A stretch of 53,126 bases of DNA. It comes from Thermoplasmata archaeon (lineage in GTDB: Archaea; Thermoplasmatota; Thermoplasmata; Methanomassiliicoccales; Methanomethylophilaceae). Shown here one piece after another: positions 17,001 through 24,467 of this stretch. The stretch lies in assembly GCA_015063165.1 (NCBI GenBank), contig SUSZ01000002.1:100517-153642 (forward strand), written 5' to 3'. The notes under the pieces are model-generated. The model was given only the letters and a program-made list of their open reading frames with translations. It searched no databases and was not told the origin of the DNA. Positions within the stretch are counted from its first letter, which is position 1; each line of letters begins with the position of its first letter. Made by a program: the position numbers and the translations under genes.

Positions 17001-17741
17001 GGCCCTCATGTGGGCCAGGACAAGAGTTCCGTTGAATATGGGCTCCTTCGAGGGATCCAGAGACACCGTGGTGATCCCTTTCTCCCTCTGGACCGAAACC
17101 GGGAACAGGGCCAATGGCGCCCTTACAGAGAATCCGTCCTTCAGCTTCCCCTCCACGAACGGGTAGGCCACGTACAGGTCGAAGCGCCCCTTGTCGCGGA
17201 GCTCCCTGCTGGCTTCGCGGACTATCTCGACCGCATGCCGGCGGACCTGGTCGTCCGAGCCTTCCGTGCTCACGGTCCCGTTCCTGAACAGCAGCTCGGG
17301 GACATCGGCTTCTGCGACCTCTGTCAGGTCAAGGCTTCCGTTGGCGTACATGCGGGACTGGAACAGCATCCTGTTGCCTCTGCCCAGGTCAGTGAGGTTC
17401 TTCTCCAGGTCCCTGAGCATGGCCGCCGTCTCGCATCTGATCTCGGTGCCTCCCGCGGCTATCGCAGAGTATCTCCTGGACACTTCCAGGAATGCTTCCC
17501 CGTACTGCTCCGTGAAGCGCTGGCCTACGCCGGGTATGGCAGCGAGGTCCTCCATCCTCACCGGAAGGCGGCGGGCGATCTCCTCCAGGACGTCGTCCGT
17601 GCAGACGGAGCGCCTTCCCTCGCCGTCGCGAAGGGAGTCCCTGACCTCCGTCAGCTCCGCCAATATATCGGCTATGGATGCATCTGCACCTTCCACGCGA
17701 ACAGAGCAGGTCTCCCCGTATCCAGAATCAGCAGCGTCCAT
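14076..17741 (-). CDS. HRDC-domain superfamily 1 helicase with C-terminal nuclease-like domain
   Basis: A 1,221-residue multidomain protein. An HRDC-like nucleic-acid-binding domain lies near residues 45-95 (RMEDLAAIPGVGQRF). The Upf1/Dna2-class helicase core has Walker A HGPPGTGKS (about 390), Walker B LIFDEASQM, motif III GDPKQLRPS, DHHYRSR, and motifs V/VI VQGDERD and NVAITRAKER. The C-terminal 120 residues hold GVDLVVRCRNGRPLGIELD, a PD-(D/E)xK-like nuclease core. Such helicase-nuclease fusions are often defence or repair proteins; no partner genes lie beside it, so the role is open. It ends in TAA and has its own promoter (TATA near 17817-17825). Confidence 0.85.
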   Translation of the reverse strand: MDAADSGYGETCSVRVEGADASIADILAELTEVRDSLRDGEGRRSVCTDDVLEEIARRLPVRMEDLAAIPGVGQRFTEQYGEAFLEVSRRYSAIAAGGTEIRCETAAMLRDLEKNLTDLGRGNRMLFQSRMYANGSLDLTEVAEADVPELLFRNGTVSTEGSDDQVRRHAVEIVREASRELRDKGRFDLYVAYPFVEGKLKDGFSVRAPLALFPVSVQREKGITTVSLDPSKEPIFNGTLVLAHMRASSTDGPLPECTVEDASEEGFGDCMLEFYRSVGMDLGWSDREPARFRGGEPERMRPYADGELEVVPFAVLGRYPLYSGSVQKDFASIIAGNAVSGILDTFVSRPRAIETRECPEIRESDVAFAGPLDSAQERIIAMLDTVDGLVIHGPPGTGKSQVIAETMVSAAIKGRNVLLVSEKKTALDVVYSRLGVLSDYSIMVDDASDKDAFYSQLNRMLSLERPEPAPDLEEVNSSIERALGKLDAIDRKFYRRQESGLEPSRLYEEDLERKASGKEFDPLVRENVSSKTGVMDYSEVAEMHALFSNPAKMDLYRRYKEIAMRHPILLGMRENLTKEELAQMAKDIVSLSKQHTEYDKALRRASEKAKEKNAAASVISKYFSRYNRDISDAVLRSPDDAISALDDYWTYVAGTAAFGNLDWPWKSYGNGILELSSATGQSMRDCEMRMFEVVESAQTERFDSSFDPSEMLSFDQSAEEAESLMAEKRGIVRLEAENILYDRLSVIKESRRFSDISRISGSRRRWSPGRFVGRFGYELLGGIRIWLMTPEAVSEMLPLEMGLFDLLIFDEASQMYVEKGVPSMFRAKRVAVAGDPKQLRPSSLGTGRYGADPDGAESLLDMACSRFGTFLLDHHYRSRYQALIAFSDRAFYGGKLRMAPDATVPDTPPIEVRVTDGIWEDRCNRTEAEEVVRMLKEILNGRRNGETVGVITFNSAQRDLVNDMLDDECASDPAFGRMVAEEMLRTENGEDVGLFIKNIESVQGDERDIILFSVGYGKNREGKFMQRFGWLSSRGGENRLNVAITRAKERMVIIRSFDPEDIRSDGTFGGPEVFKRFMMYADAVSSRDLAKAEAVLSCFGNRERRPGPKATAVRIIEDRLRAMGSDVSSDVGIDGCGVDLVVRCRNGRPLGIELDSSVYGAGEDSRSRDCLRRRFLRARGWDIVRLWTPMVWRDPSTEASRLLNAKIGDMDARSCNLRKPN

Positions 17742-17970
17742 GCTTCACCTCCTCGAGGGGCCGAGACGGACATCTGCAGCCGACACGGCGCCCTCATGAT
17801 GTACTCTACCGCGGTTCTATATTTGAATCTAAGAACGGGGTGTCCGAAAGTGCGTTTTCGAGAATTGTCAGGCTTTTTCGAACAGCCTCCGAACATGGAA
17901 AGCGGTGGGGACAGCCTCCTAATCCGGTCGGACGAGATGCATCATATATCCCTCCATCTTTGTACCAGAC

Positions 17971-18368
17971 ATGCTCGAGACAGGCATCAAAGGCTGCAAG
18001 GCCGTCAAGGTGACGCAAGAGAACACCGCAGAAGCCATGGGCAGCGGTACGCTCCCGGTTTTCGCCACCCCTGCGATGATCGCCCTTATCGAGGCTGCGG
18101 CCTCCGAGAGCGTGGCGTCTTCGCTAGCAGATGGCCAGAGCACCGTCGGGACCCGTCTGGACATAGCTCATTCCGCTCCCTCCCCCATAGGGGCGGAGGT
18201 CGTGTGCTAGACGGAGCTCGTCGAGGTCGACAGGAGGAGGCTGGTCTTCAAGGCCTTCGTCAGGGACGGATCGGGGGAGATCGGCTCCGGAACCCACGAG
18301 CGTTTTGTGGTGGACGATGCGAAGTTCATGTCCAAGGCTTCTTCCAGGCTCCGATCGGAACTGCATGA
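17971..18368 (+). CDS. Hotdog-fold thioesterase (FlK-like) with in-frame TAG and 3' frameshift
   Basis: From the ATG at 17971 the frame encodes an FlK/hotdog thioesterase: GSGTLPVFATPAMIALIEAA with the helix motif, TVGTRLDIAHSAPSPIGAEV, then after a TAG at 18208-18210, TELVEVDRRRLVFKAF and GSGTHERFVVDDAKF. Both halves are conserved and in the same frame, so only the one codon is interrupted. It aligns to a variable position (often Glu) in the family. In a pyrrolysine-decoding archaeon TAG could be read as pyrrolysine. Without a frameshift there is no stop for a further 1.2 kb. One extra G at 18357-18358 would end the protein at a TGA (18366-18368). A TATA-like ATATAT lies about 25 bases before the ATG, so the mRNA may be leaderless. 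Active product or pseudogene is undecided. Confidence 0.7.
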
Positions 18369-19632
18369 GGATGACCGGGAGCAGGAGGCATCCGCTCAGG
18401 ATGGTCCTGTCGGTTCCGAAAGCACCCGGGAGGAATCCCACCAGGGTCGAGACGAACAGCATCATCAATCCGAACGGTCCCGTGAGGACGATCACAAGGA
18501 CTATGGTCAGAGCCAAGACCCATCTGCTGAGCCTCTTCTGGTCCACGCGTTCGGCCAGCACGGAGAAGACCTCTCCAGCCTTTATCGTCAGCAGGTATCC
18601 TCCCAGCGAGCCCAGGGCTGCCGCCATCAGAAGGAGCAGGAACGCCTCCGAAGCTACCCCCGAGACGGATTCTCCCGCTATCTCCCCTATGACCAGGACG
18701 GTGCCCGACCTTCCGCTTCCGGAGATAGACAGAGTGACCAGGGAGAGGACTGCCGTCACCGAGCCTATCGAAGCCACGGCGGCTATGAACCTCTCGGGGC
18801 GGTTCTCCGGCATGAAGCAGGCCGATATGGACGCCCCGACCGTGGACGTTATCCCCGGGAACCATCCTGCGACGCACCCCATCACCACCCCTCTGAGGCC
18901 GGAGCAAGCCACTTCCGGGTCCTTGTAGCACCCCTTCTGGGCGGGGACCTTCCCCTCTTCTGCTGCCAGCAGGACGGGAATCCCGAACAGCCCCGACAGC
19001 ATAGGGAACATCAGCGTGCCTTCTCCGGCTATCCCGTCCGAGGGTATAGGAAGGTACATCACCGCCAGCCCTACTGCGCCGGAGAGCAGGAAGCATATCA
19101 CGCCAGCCACCCCGGAGCCCTTGCGGAACTGCGTCATTATCAGAATGACGGCGGCTCCTATTACCACATACGGGGTCATCCTGTCCAAGACGCCCTCCAT
19201 CCCCCAGGTCATGGCGTATTGCATCGGCACGGAGAGGAGGATCGCGGCCGAAGTCCCCACCAGGCTACCGATGGCTGCCGCCCTGACGGCTTCCATCCCT
19301 CTGCCTTCCAGAAGCAGCCGATGCCCTGGGAGGACCGACATGCAGTCCTCGGAGTCCGGGGCCCCTATGAAAACCGACGGCACGAAATCCAGGAACGAAT
19401 GGGTCACCGAAGCGGACATGATGCAGCAGCAGACGGCCACGGCGGCTTCGTAGGGTCCGGCCACTGGCGACAGGGCCGACTCTATGGCGGGATAGGTGGC
19501 CAGAAGCACGGACGCCAGCGTGTTCACGTGGATCCCCGGGACGATCCCGGTGAAGGTTCCCATGCACGCACCTGCCAACGAAAGAATGGCGCATAACAGA
19601 ATCAGCCCCGGGTCCACGGAGCCGTTTCGCAT
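18124..19632 (-). CDS. TctA-family integral membrane permease (C-terminus altered)
   Basis: A polytopic membrane protein of the archaeal TctA/DUF112 family, related to the large permease of tripartite tricarboxylate transporters. Motifs are GTFTGIVPGIHVNTLA near residue 24, the repeated GWFPGITSTVGAS loop, and about ten hydrophobic segments. The family domain ends near LLLPVILMQF (about 18365). The last 80 residues of the open frame are antisense to the thioesterase and finish at a TAG, the only TAG that closes a named gene here. With one extra base at 18357-18358 the protein would end ...IGAWKKPWT at a TGA (18326-18328). No small TctB or binding protein gene is nearby. The transported substrate is unknown. 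Confidence 0.8.
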   Translation of the reverse strand: MRNGSVDPGLILLCAILSLAGACMGTFTGIVPGIHVNTLASVLLATYPAIESALSPVAGPYEAAVAVCCCIMSASVTHSFLDFVPSVFIGAPDSEDCMSVLPGHRLLLEGRGMEAVRAAAIGSLVGTSAAILLSVPMQYAMTWGMEGVLDRMTPYVVIGAAVILIMTQFRKGSGVAGVICFLLSGAVGLAVMYLPIPSDGIAGEGTLMFPMLSGLFGIPVLLAAEEGKVPAQKGCYKDPEVACSGLRGVVMGCVAGWFPGITSTVGASISACFMPENRPERFIAAVASIGSVTAVLSLVTLSISGSGRSGTVLVIGEIAGESVSGVASEAFLLLLMAAALGSLGGYLLTIKAGEVFSVLAERVDQKRLSRWVLALTIVLVIVLTGPFGLMMLFVSTLVGFLPGAFGTDRTILSGCLLLPVILMQFRSEPGRSLGHELRIVHHKTLVGSGADLPRSVPDEGLEDQPPPVDLDELRLAHDLRPYGGGSGMSYVQTGPDGALAIC

Positions 19633-19641
19633 AACGGGGTC

Positions 19642-20223
19642 TTAACGGGTCGCTGTGCGCGCACGTCGCCTGAGGAACGGACGAGGCCCGTCCATGCCTA
19701 TGCGGACCAGGCACTCTATGGGAGCGCCCAGCTTCTCCGACATGGCGTCGAGGTCCTCGCACATCGAGTAGACGACCATGATTTTGACCAGGTCCGCCCC
19801 GGTGCTCTTCACGGCGTCGGATATGGCTCTCAGGGTGCCACCGGTGTCCAGGACGTCGTCCACGATGACCACTCTCATCCCTTTTCTTACGCCGTTCACG
19901 AACATGCGCGATTTGGAATAGCCAGTCTTCTGGAGGACTTCGATCTCCCCCGGGAGCCCGTAGGATTTCTTCCTGACGACCACATAAGGTATCCTGGTCT
20001 TCAGGGAGAGCCCGGCGCCCAGCGGTATCCCCATGGCTTCGGGGGCCAGTATGAGGTCTATGTCCTCGGGGAGGATTCCTGCGAGACCCCCTATGGCCTC
20101 CTCCAGGATCTCGGGGTCCACCTTGGGAACGCCGTCGCTTATGGGGTTCTGGAAGTAGCTGTAGCCGTTCACGTCCTTCACGGTGCTCTCTAGGAAGCAT
20201 CTCTCCAGGCGCGGGTACGTCAT
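19642..20223 (-). CDS. Purine phosphoribosyltransferase (archaeal HPRT/APRT-like)
   Basis: A 193-residue type I phosphoribosyltransferase for purine salvage. The PRPP-binding motif is VVIVDDVLDTGGTLRA; LILAPEAMGIPLGAGLS and VVVRKKSYGLPGE are the substrate-side signatures of the archaeal hypoxanthine/adenine enzymes. The ATG at 20223 overlaps the TGA of the DHH gene by one base. The true base specificity cannot be read from sequence. It ends in TAA, 10 bases before the TctA-family gene on the same strand. Confidence 0.9.
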   Translation of the reverse strand: MTYPRLERCFLESTVKDVNGYSYFQNPISDGVPKVDPEILEEAIGGLAGILPEDIDLILAPEAMGIPLGAGLSLKTRIPYVVVRKKSYGLPGEIEVLQKTGYSKSRMFVNGVRKGMRVVIVDDVLDTGGTLRAISDAVKSTGADLVKIMVVYSMCEDLDAMSEKLGAPIECLVRIGMDGPRPFLRRRARTATR

Positions 20224-21200
20224 CAGGCGGCATCCTCCTTCTGTGCGGTCTCGCGCATCTTGATGTCCCTGAGCACCTCCATGGTCCTGCAGGTGCACAT
20301 GTGGAGCATCGCCTCGGCATCTCCTATCCCGGAGATTCCGGCGGCTCCATCGTGGCCTCCTCCGGCTGTGGAGGTCTCGTCCCCTATTCCCTTGAGGATG
20401 GAGCCGAGGTTCACTCCCCTCCTGACGGCGTTCTGTGTGGCGCGGGAGCTCATGCGGAACATGTCGTCCCTCTGGGAAGCCACGAACGCGACGTCCGCTC
20501 CTGCGCATAGGAGGGCTTTGCATACCGACGACTCGAAGCTCCCAGCCACCGCGGTGGCCACTATGAGCGTCCCCACGCGGTCGAACTTGGTGCGTTCAAG
20601 AGCCTTGATGGTGGCGACCCTCTCCGAGATGCTGTCTGGGGCGCGGGTGAGCTCCAGCGCCTCGTCCATCGGTATGTCGCATCTCTCCATGATGCTGGCG
20701 AACGCGCGGAGAAGACGGGGGTCCGCGAACTGGAAGGTCCCGCCGTCGGTTATCATCCCTCCGAGGAGCATCAGCCCGGTGTCGCGGTCGAGCTCCGCTC
20801 CTTCCTCGTCGAACATGTCCAGCACGATCTCGCAGCACGACGTGCGGGAGGAGTCGATGAACGAAGGATGGCCGTTCCAGTCCCCGGACTCCATGTGATG
20901 GTCTATCACTATCGCGTCCGCAGGCACGTCCTGCTCGGTCTCAAGCTGCAGCGGGGTGGAGGAGTCCACGACAACCACGAGCTCGTACGAAGAGAGGTCG
21001 CAGTCGTCCAGAACGGTCGCGCCCATCTTCTCGGCGACCATCCCGGCGACCCTGTCCATCCCGTTGGGGGCGAAGACGTCCGCCGAAGGGTACAGCTTCG
21101 ACAGCGCATAGGCCGACCCGAGGGCGTCCATGTCGGCGTTGCCGTGCATGACGATGACCTTTCTCTTCCCTCTCATGAGGCGGGCTATGCTCTCGAACAT
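20223..21200 (-). CDS. DHH/DHHA1-family phosphoesterase
   Basis: A 325-residue cytoplasmic phosphoesterase. Motif I is GNADMDALGSA, motif III is IDHHMESGDW, and the C-terminal DHHA1 motif is GGGHDGAAG. Archaeal members degrade short oligonucleotides, cyclic dinucleotides or nanoRNA, or resemble RecJ; no extra DNA-binding domain is present here. It is followed directly by the phosphoribosyltransferase gene, suggesting a link to nucleotide salvage. Confidence 0.9.
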   Translation of the reverse strand: MFESIARLMRGKRKVIVMHGNADMDALGSAYALSKLYPSADVFAPNGMDRVAGMVAEKMGATVLDDCDLSSYELVVVVDSSTPLQLETEQDVPADAIVIDHHMESGDWNGHPSFIDSSRTSCCEIVLDMFDEEGAELDRDTGLMLLGGMITDGGTFQFADPRLLRAFASIMERCDIPMDEALELTRAPDSISERVATIKALERTKFDRVGTLIVATAVAGSFESSVCKALLCAGADVAFVASQRDDMFRMSSRATQNAVRRGVNLGSILKGIGDETSTAGGGHDGAAGISGIGDAEAMLHMCTCRTMEVLRDIKMRETAQKEDAA

Positions 21201-21272
21201 GCCGGATTATAGGCGGGTGCGTATTTTATCTTTGAGAAAGAACGGAAAGGGTTTGGAGCTGGCCGGAAGGTC

Positions 21273-22628
21273 TCACTTCTTTCCGGTCAGCTTCATGAAG
21301 GTCTTGTTCTGGCCCAGCCCGGTTATCAGGATGTCGGAGCTGTACAGCCTGACGGTGATCGCTATGGTGATCACGGCGAAGACGGTCATGTACGCTATTC
21401 CGGATAGCACCAAGGCGTAGTCGTTGTACATCAGCGCCTGCATCGCTATCATCGGGTGCGAGAACGGGATGACGAACAGGACCCCTTGGATGATCGGCGC
21501 GGATCCGTACCATCCGGAGAACATGATGACGAACGCAGGGATCATGGCCAGTATGCTCAGGGGCATGGTCATGGTCTGGGCGGACTTGTAGTTCTTCGCG
21601 AAGGCTCCGAGGATCATGCAGATCCCGAGCGCGCACACTATGGACAGGAACATCGAGACCAGCAGGAAGATGTAATCCGTTCCCTTGAACCCGAGCCCGA
21701 TGTCGCTGAGGTTCACTCCGGAGGTGATCTCCGAGGTCAGCGCGTTCATGTAGAAGCTCATCCCTACCATGTAGGCGAGCCCGTAGACCAGTCCCACGAT
21801 GGCCGCAGCGATGATCTTTCCTGTGACTATGGTCGTCCTCTTGATCGGGAGGGTCAGCAGGGTCTCCAGGGTCTTGTTCTCCTTCTCGGAGCCCATGGAG
21901 CTGATGACGATGCTTCCGACCATCATTATTATGATCATGATCACCAGGGGCACCATCATGGTCTGGCTGGACACCTGGCTGGAGATCGCCGACGGAGTGA
22001 CGTTCTCCACGTAGTTCCCGTTGACCATGGTCCCGGTGCTCGTCTTTATGGGGCTGTTGTAGAATCCGTACTGATCGGTTCCGACCACTCCGGATAGCAG
22101 GGTGTAGGACAGGCTGCTGTTCAGGGAAGACACCACCGTCGAGGCGACCATAGATGGGGACGATCCGAACATGCCTTCGGCCGCGTATATGTACATCTGC
22201 TCTAGGCTGGCCTGCTTCTTGTTAGCTATGGATTCGGCGAAGGTTTCAGGCACTATTATCGCGCTCGTCACGCCGGCATCCCGCATCTTGGATTGAAGGT
22301 CCTCGTGATCCAAGTTGCCGTCCGCAGTTGTCGTGGACGACAGCCTAACGATGTAGTCGTCTATGTTCTTGCCCTCGGGTATGCTGGAGGAGTAGATCCT
22401 CGCGGTCGTGTCGTAGAGGCTCCAATTGGACCCGTCTGGAAGGGTGGCCTCCCCGTTGCCGTCGTCCACCAGGGCTATAGCGGGAAGGACTTTGGCCTTC
22501 TCGACCTCGCCGCCTATGAGCCCGCCGAGCATGGCGAACAGGACTACCATGGCCAGCACCGACGCGACCGATCCCGGGGTGAGGAGCTCCTTCAGCTCCT
22601 TCTTGATAATGTTGGTCAGATGGCTCAT
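21273..22628 (-). CDS. ABC-2 type transporter permease (NatB-like)
   Basis: A 451-residue membrane protein. One helix near residues 18-40, a large extracellular domain, then five to six helices after residue 225 are the layout of ABC-2/NatB exporters. SMGSEKENKTLETLLTLPI is the conserved cytoplasmic loop after the second helix. The ATG overlaps the stop of the ATPase gene by 4 bases. The pair probably exports an ion, lipid or antimicrobial compound; the cargo is unknown. Confidence 0.9.
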   Translation of the reverse strand: MSHLTNIIKKELKELLTPGSVASVLAMVVLFAMLGGLIGGEVEKAKVLPAIALVDDGNGEATLPDGSNWSLYDTTARIYSSSIPEGKNIDDYIVRLSSTTTADGNLDHEDLQSKMRDAGVTSAIIVPETFAESIANKKQASLEQMYIYAAEGMFGSSPSMVASTVVSSLNSSLSYTLLSGVVGTDQYGFYNSPIKTSTGTMVNGNYVENVTPSAISSQVSSQTMMVPLVIMIIIMMVGSIVISSMGSEKENKTLETLLTLPIKRTTIVTGKIIAAAIVGLVYGLAYMVGMSFYMNALTSEITSGVNLSDIGLGFKGTDYIFLLVSMFLSIVCALGICMILGAFAKNYKSAQTMTMPLSILAMIPAFVIMFSGWYGSAPIIQGVLFVIPFSHPMIAMQALMYNDYALVLSGIAYMTVFAVITIAITVRLYSSDILITGLGQNKTFMKLTGKK

Positions 22629-23350
22629 ATCCCTTTCACCGCCCTTACGAACACCTCTTCGAGGTTCTTGGCTCCGAACTTTTCCTTGAGCTCGTCCGGG
22701 GTTCCGAGGAGGATGAGGTTGCCGTGGTCGATCATCCCGACCCTGTCGCAGAGCATCTCGACCTCGAACATGTTATGGGACGACATTATCACGGTCACTC
22801 CGTTCCTGGCGATCTCGCGGATGACCTCTCTGATCTCGTACGCGTTGATGACATCCAGGCCAGACGTGATCTCGTCCATGATGGCTATCCTGGGGGAGGG
22901 CATGACGGCCCTGGCTATGAGGAGGCGGCGCATCATCCCCTTGCTGTAGGTGTCGACCTTGGAATCGATCCTGTCGCTGAGGTCGGCCAGCTCGATTCCT
23001 CTGCGGACCATCTCCTTCTGGGCCTCGCCGGTCGTATAGAATCTGGATATGAACTCGAGGTAGGCGCGTCCGGTGAGGTCCTTGTATGCTCCGGCGTCTT
23101 CCGGGAGGTAGCTTATGACCTCCCTGACTTTCTCGGGCTGCGTGGCCACATCGTATCCGCACACCTGGATGGAGCCGGACGTGATGCGGAGGAGCGTCGA
23201 TATCATCCTCAGGGTGGTGGTCTTCCCTGCGCCGTTGTGGCCCAGGAGCCCGAATATCTCGCCTTCCTTTACGTTCAAGGATATCCCATGGACCGCCTCT
23301 CTGTTCCCGTACGATTTGTGGACATTGTTCAGAACGAGGGCGTCTGTCAT
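22625..23350 (-). CDS. ABC exporter ATPase (NatA-like)
   Basis: A 241-residue ATPase. Walker A is GHNGAGKTT, the ABC signature is YSKGMMRRL (a variant of LSGGQ), Walker B is IAIMDEI, and the switch His is in SSHNM. MDEITSGLD replaces the usual LDEPTSGLD, a small deviation that keeps the catalytic Glu. It lies 4 bases into the permease gene, as a two-gene exporter operon. Confidence 0.92.
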   Translation of the reverse strand: MTDALVLNNVHKSYGNREAVHGISLNVKEGEIFGLLGHNGAGKTTTLRMISTLLRITSGSIQVCGYDVATQPEKVREVISYLPEDAGAYKDLTGRAYLEFISRFYTTGEAQKEMVRRGIELADLSDRIDSKVDTYSKGMMRRLLIARAVMPSPRIAIMDEITSGLDVINAYEIREVIREIARNGVTVIMSSHNMFEVEMLCDRVGMIDHGNLILLGTPDELKEKFGAKNLEEVFVRAVKGI

Positions 23351-23443
23351 GCGTGATGATTCTTGGATACGTGTATTATTGTTGCGGTCGGACGCAGCGG
23401 TACCGGACAGAGCAATCTGTTCTAAAGGATGTAGAAGAAGAGG

Positions 23444-23468
23444 ATGCCCCCGTTGTCGCAGGGGGCAT
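23444..23468 (-). terminator. Terminator hairpin of the exosome-prefoldin superoperon
   Basis: ATGCCCCC (23444-23451) pairs perfectly with GGGGGCAT (23461-23468) over a 9-base loop, 11 bases after the prefoldin stop, followed on the minus strand by a pyrimidine-rich CCTCTTCTTCT. Confidence 0.6.
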
Positions 23469-23479
23469 GCGAAACCTGT

Positions 23480-23827
23480 TTACTGCTGGCCCCTTCCCAT
23501 CGCCTCGTTGATGGACTCCTGGAGGGTCTGGAACCTCTCCTTGAGCCCGCTCTCCTGGCGAGAGAGGGATCCGATCCTAACGTCCATGAGTTCGATGGAC
23601 TCCTGTATGTCCATCTTGAGCGCTTCGACGTCGTCGACCTTGATCATGAGGGATCCGGCCGACTTGTACACCGCTCCGGTGCTCTTGTTGAGCTCCTCGA
23701 GGGTCCTCTCGAGCTCGCGCTTCTGGGAATCCATCTGCGCCTTCTGGCTGGAAACCGCCTGAAGCTGTTGCTGGACCTGCTGGAACTGGGTTATCTGGTT
23801 CTGCAACTGGGGGCTAATTCCGTTCAT
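23480..23827 (-). CDS. pfdB: Prefoldin subunit beta
   Basis: A 115-residue coiled-coil chaperone subunit. N- and C-terminal helices are heptad-rich (LQNQITQFQQVQQQLQAV; LKERFQTLQESINEA) around a beta hairpin with STGAVYKSAGSLMI. With alpha subunits it forms the hexamer that passes unfolded proteins to the thermosome. Its start overlaps the Pcc1-like stop by 4 bases. It is the last gene of the superoperon. Confidence 0.95.
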   Translation of the reverse strand: MNGISPQLQNQITQFQQVQQQLQAVSSQKAQMDSQKRELERTLEELNKSTGAVYKSAGSLMIKVDDVEALKMDIQESIELMDVRIGSLSRQESGLKERFQTLQESINEAMGRGQQ

Positions 23828-24060
23828 GGCCTGACCTCCGCGACTCTATGTATGTCCTCGATTATCCTGATGCACTCCAGATAGGAGTTGAGAGCGGCTC
23901 TCATGGAGGAGGAGTCGGCGGCATGGATCTCCACGACCGTCGCGTCCCCCTCCCTTCTGACCGTCGTACGGGTGCGGGGGAGCTCCCTTCCCGCCTCCGG
24001 TCCGATGGAATCGGAGATCACTTCGGGATCCCCGTCCACCCAGAGGGTCGCGCTGAGCAT
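23824..24060 (-). CDS. KEOPS complex subunit Pcc1
   Basis: A 78-residue protein starting at the Met at 24060, 2 bases after the rpoP stop. It has the Pcc1 betaalphabeta pattern with LNSYLECIRIIEDI as the last helix. Pcc1 is the dimerisation subunit of KEOPS, which makes the t6A modification at position 37 of tRNAs. Its position between RpoP and prefoldin beta is the usual archaeal order. The kinase partner Bud32 is at 45672. Confidence 0.85.
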   Translation of the reverse strand: MLSATLWVDGDPEVISDSIGPEAGRELPRTRTTVRREGDATVVEIHAADSSSMRAALNSYLECIRIIEDIHRVAEVRP

Positions 24061-24062
24061 GC

Positions 24063-24206
24063 TCAGTCGGAGTAGAGGGTCTTCTTCGTGGACGGCCTGT
24101 CCTTGAAGAAGATCTTCGATCCGCACTTCTCGCACTGGAGGCCGAGGGACTTAGGGTCGTTCCTCACGGGCTCCTTGCACTTCGCGCATCTGTACAATCG
24201 GACCAC
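24063..24206 (-). CDS. rpoP: RNA polymerase subunit P (Rpb12-like)
   Basis: A 47-residue zinc-ribbon subunit too short for routine calling. From a GTG at 24206 it reads VVRLYRCAKCKEPV, then QCEKCGSKIFF and ends KKTLYSD, giving the C-x2-C...C-x2-C ribbon. It begins 4 bases after the L37Ae stop, within the superoperon. GTG is the only plausible start; GAGCTGG lies just upstream. Confidence 0.93.
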   Translation of the reverse strand: MVRLYRCAKCKEPVRNDPKSLGLQCEKCGSKIFFKDRPSTKKTLYSD

Positions 24207-24210
24207 CAGC

Positions 24211-24462
24211 TCACTGCTCGGAGACCTGGGACAGCTCCTTCTTGGGAACGGGGCTGTAGGCTTCCGCGGCGAATTTCGTCCCGCAGCGCTTGCAGTACCA
24301 GATGCCGGAGCTGACTCTCTTCACGGAATCGTGGTGGCAGACGGGGCACTCGTGCTTTCCCTTCTGCTGGGCTTCGATGGTCTTGATCCTGTTGCGTACG
24401 ATGACACCGTACCTGGCGCCGAACCTTCCAGCGCTTCCTACTTTGACTGTTCTCTTGGACAT
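24211..24462 (-). CDS. rpl37ae: Ribosomal protein L37Ae
   Basis: An 83-residue large-subunit zinc-ribbon protein beginning MSKRTVKVGSAGRFGARYG, with CPVCHHDSVKRVSSGIWYC and a second Cys pair KRCGTKF. The ATG at 24462 follows GGGTGATC, a complement of the 16S rRNA end, so it is preferred to the GTG three codons upstream. Confidence 0.96.
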   Translation of the reverse strand: MSKRTVKVGSAGRFGARYGVIVRNRIKTIEAQQKGKHECPVCHHDSVKRVSSGIWYCKRCGTKFAAEAYSPVPKKELSQVSEQ

Positions 24463-24467
24463 CGTGA

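Noticed and set aside
18124-18126. TAG at the end of the TctA-family frame as a second pyrrolysine codon
   Set aside because: This TAG lies in antisense sequence to the thioesterase, beyond the end of the family domain, so it is a by-product of the frameshift.
16566-18368. 600-codon plus-strand open frame
   Set aside because: Antisense to the helicase gene, with Arg/His/Gly-rich shadow composition. Its last codons coincide with the repaired thioesterase end only because that frame holds the TGA.
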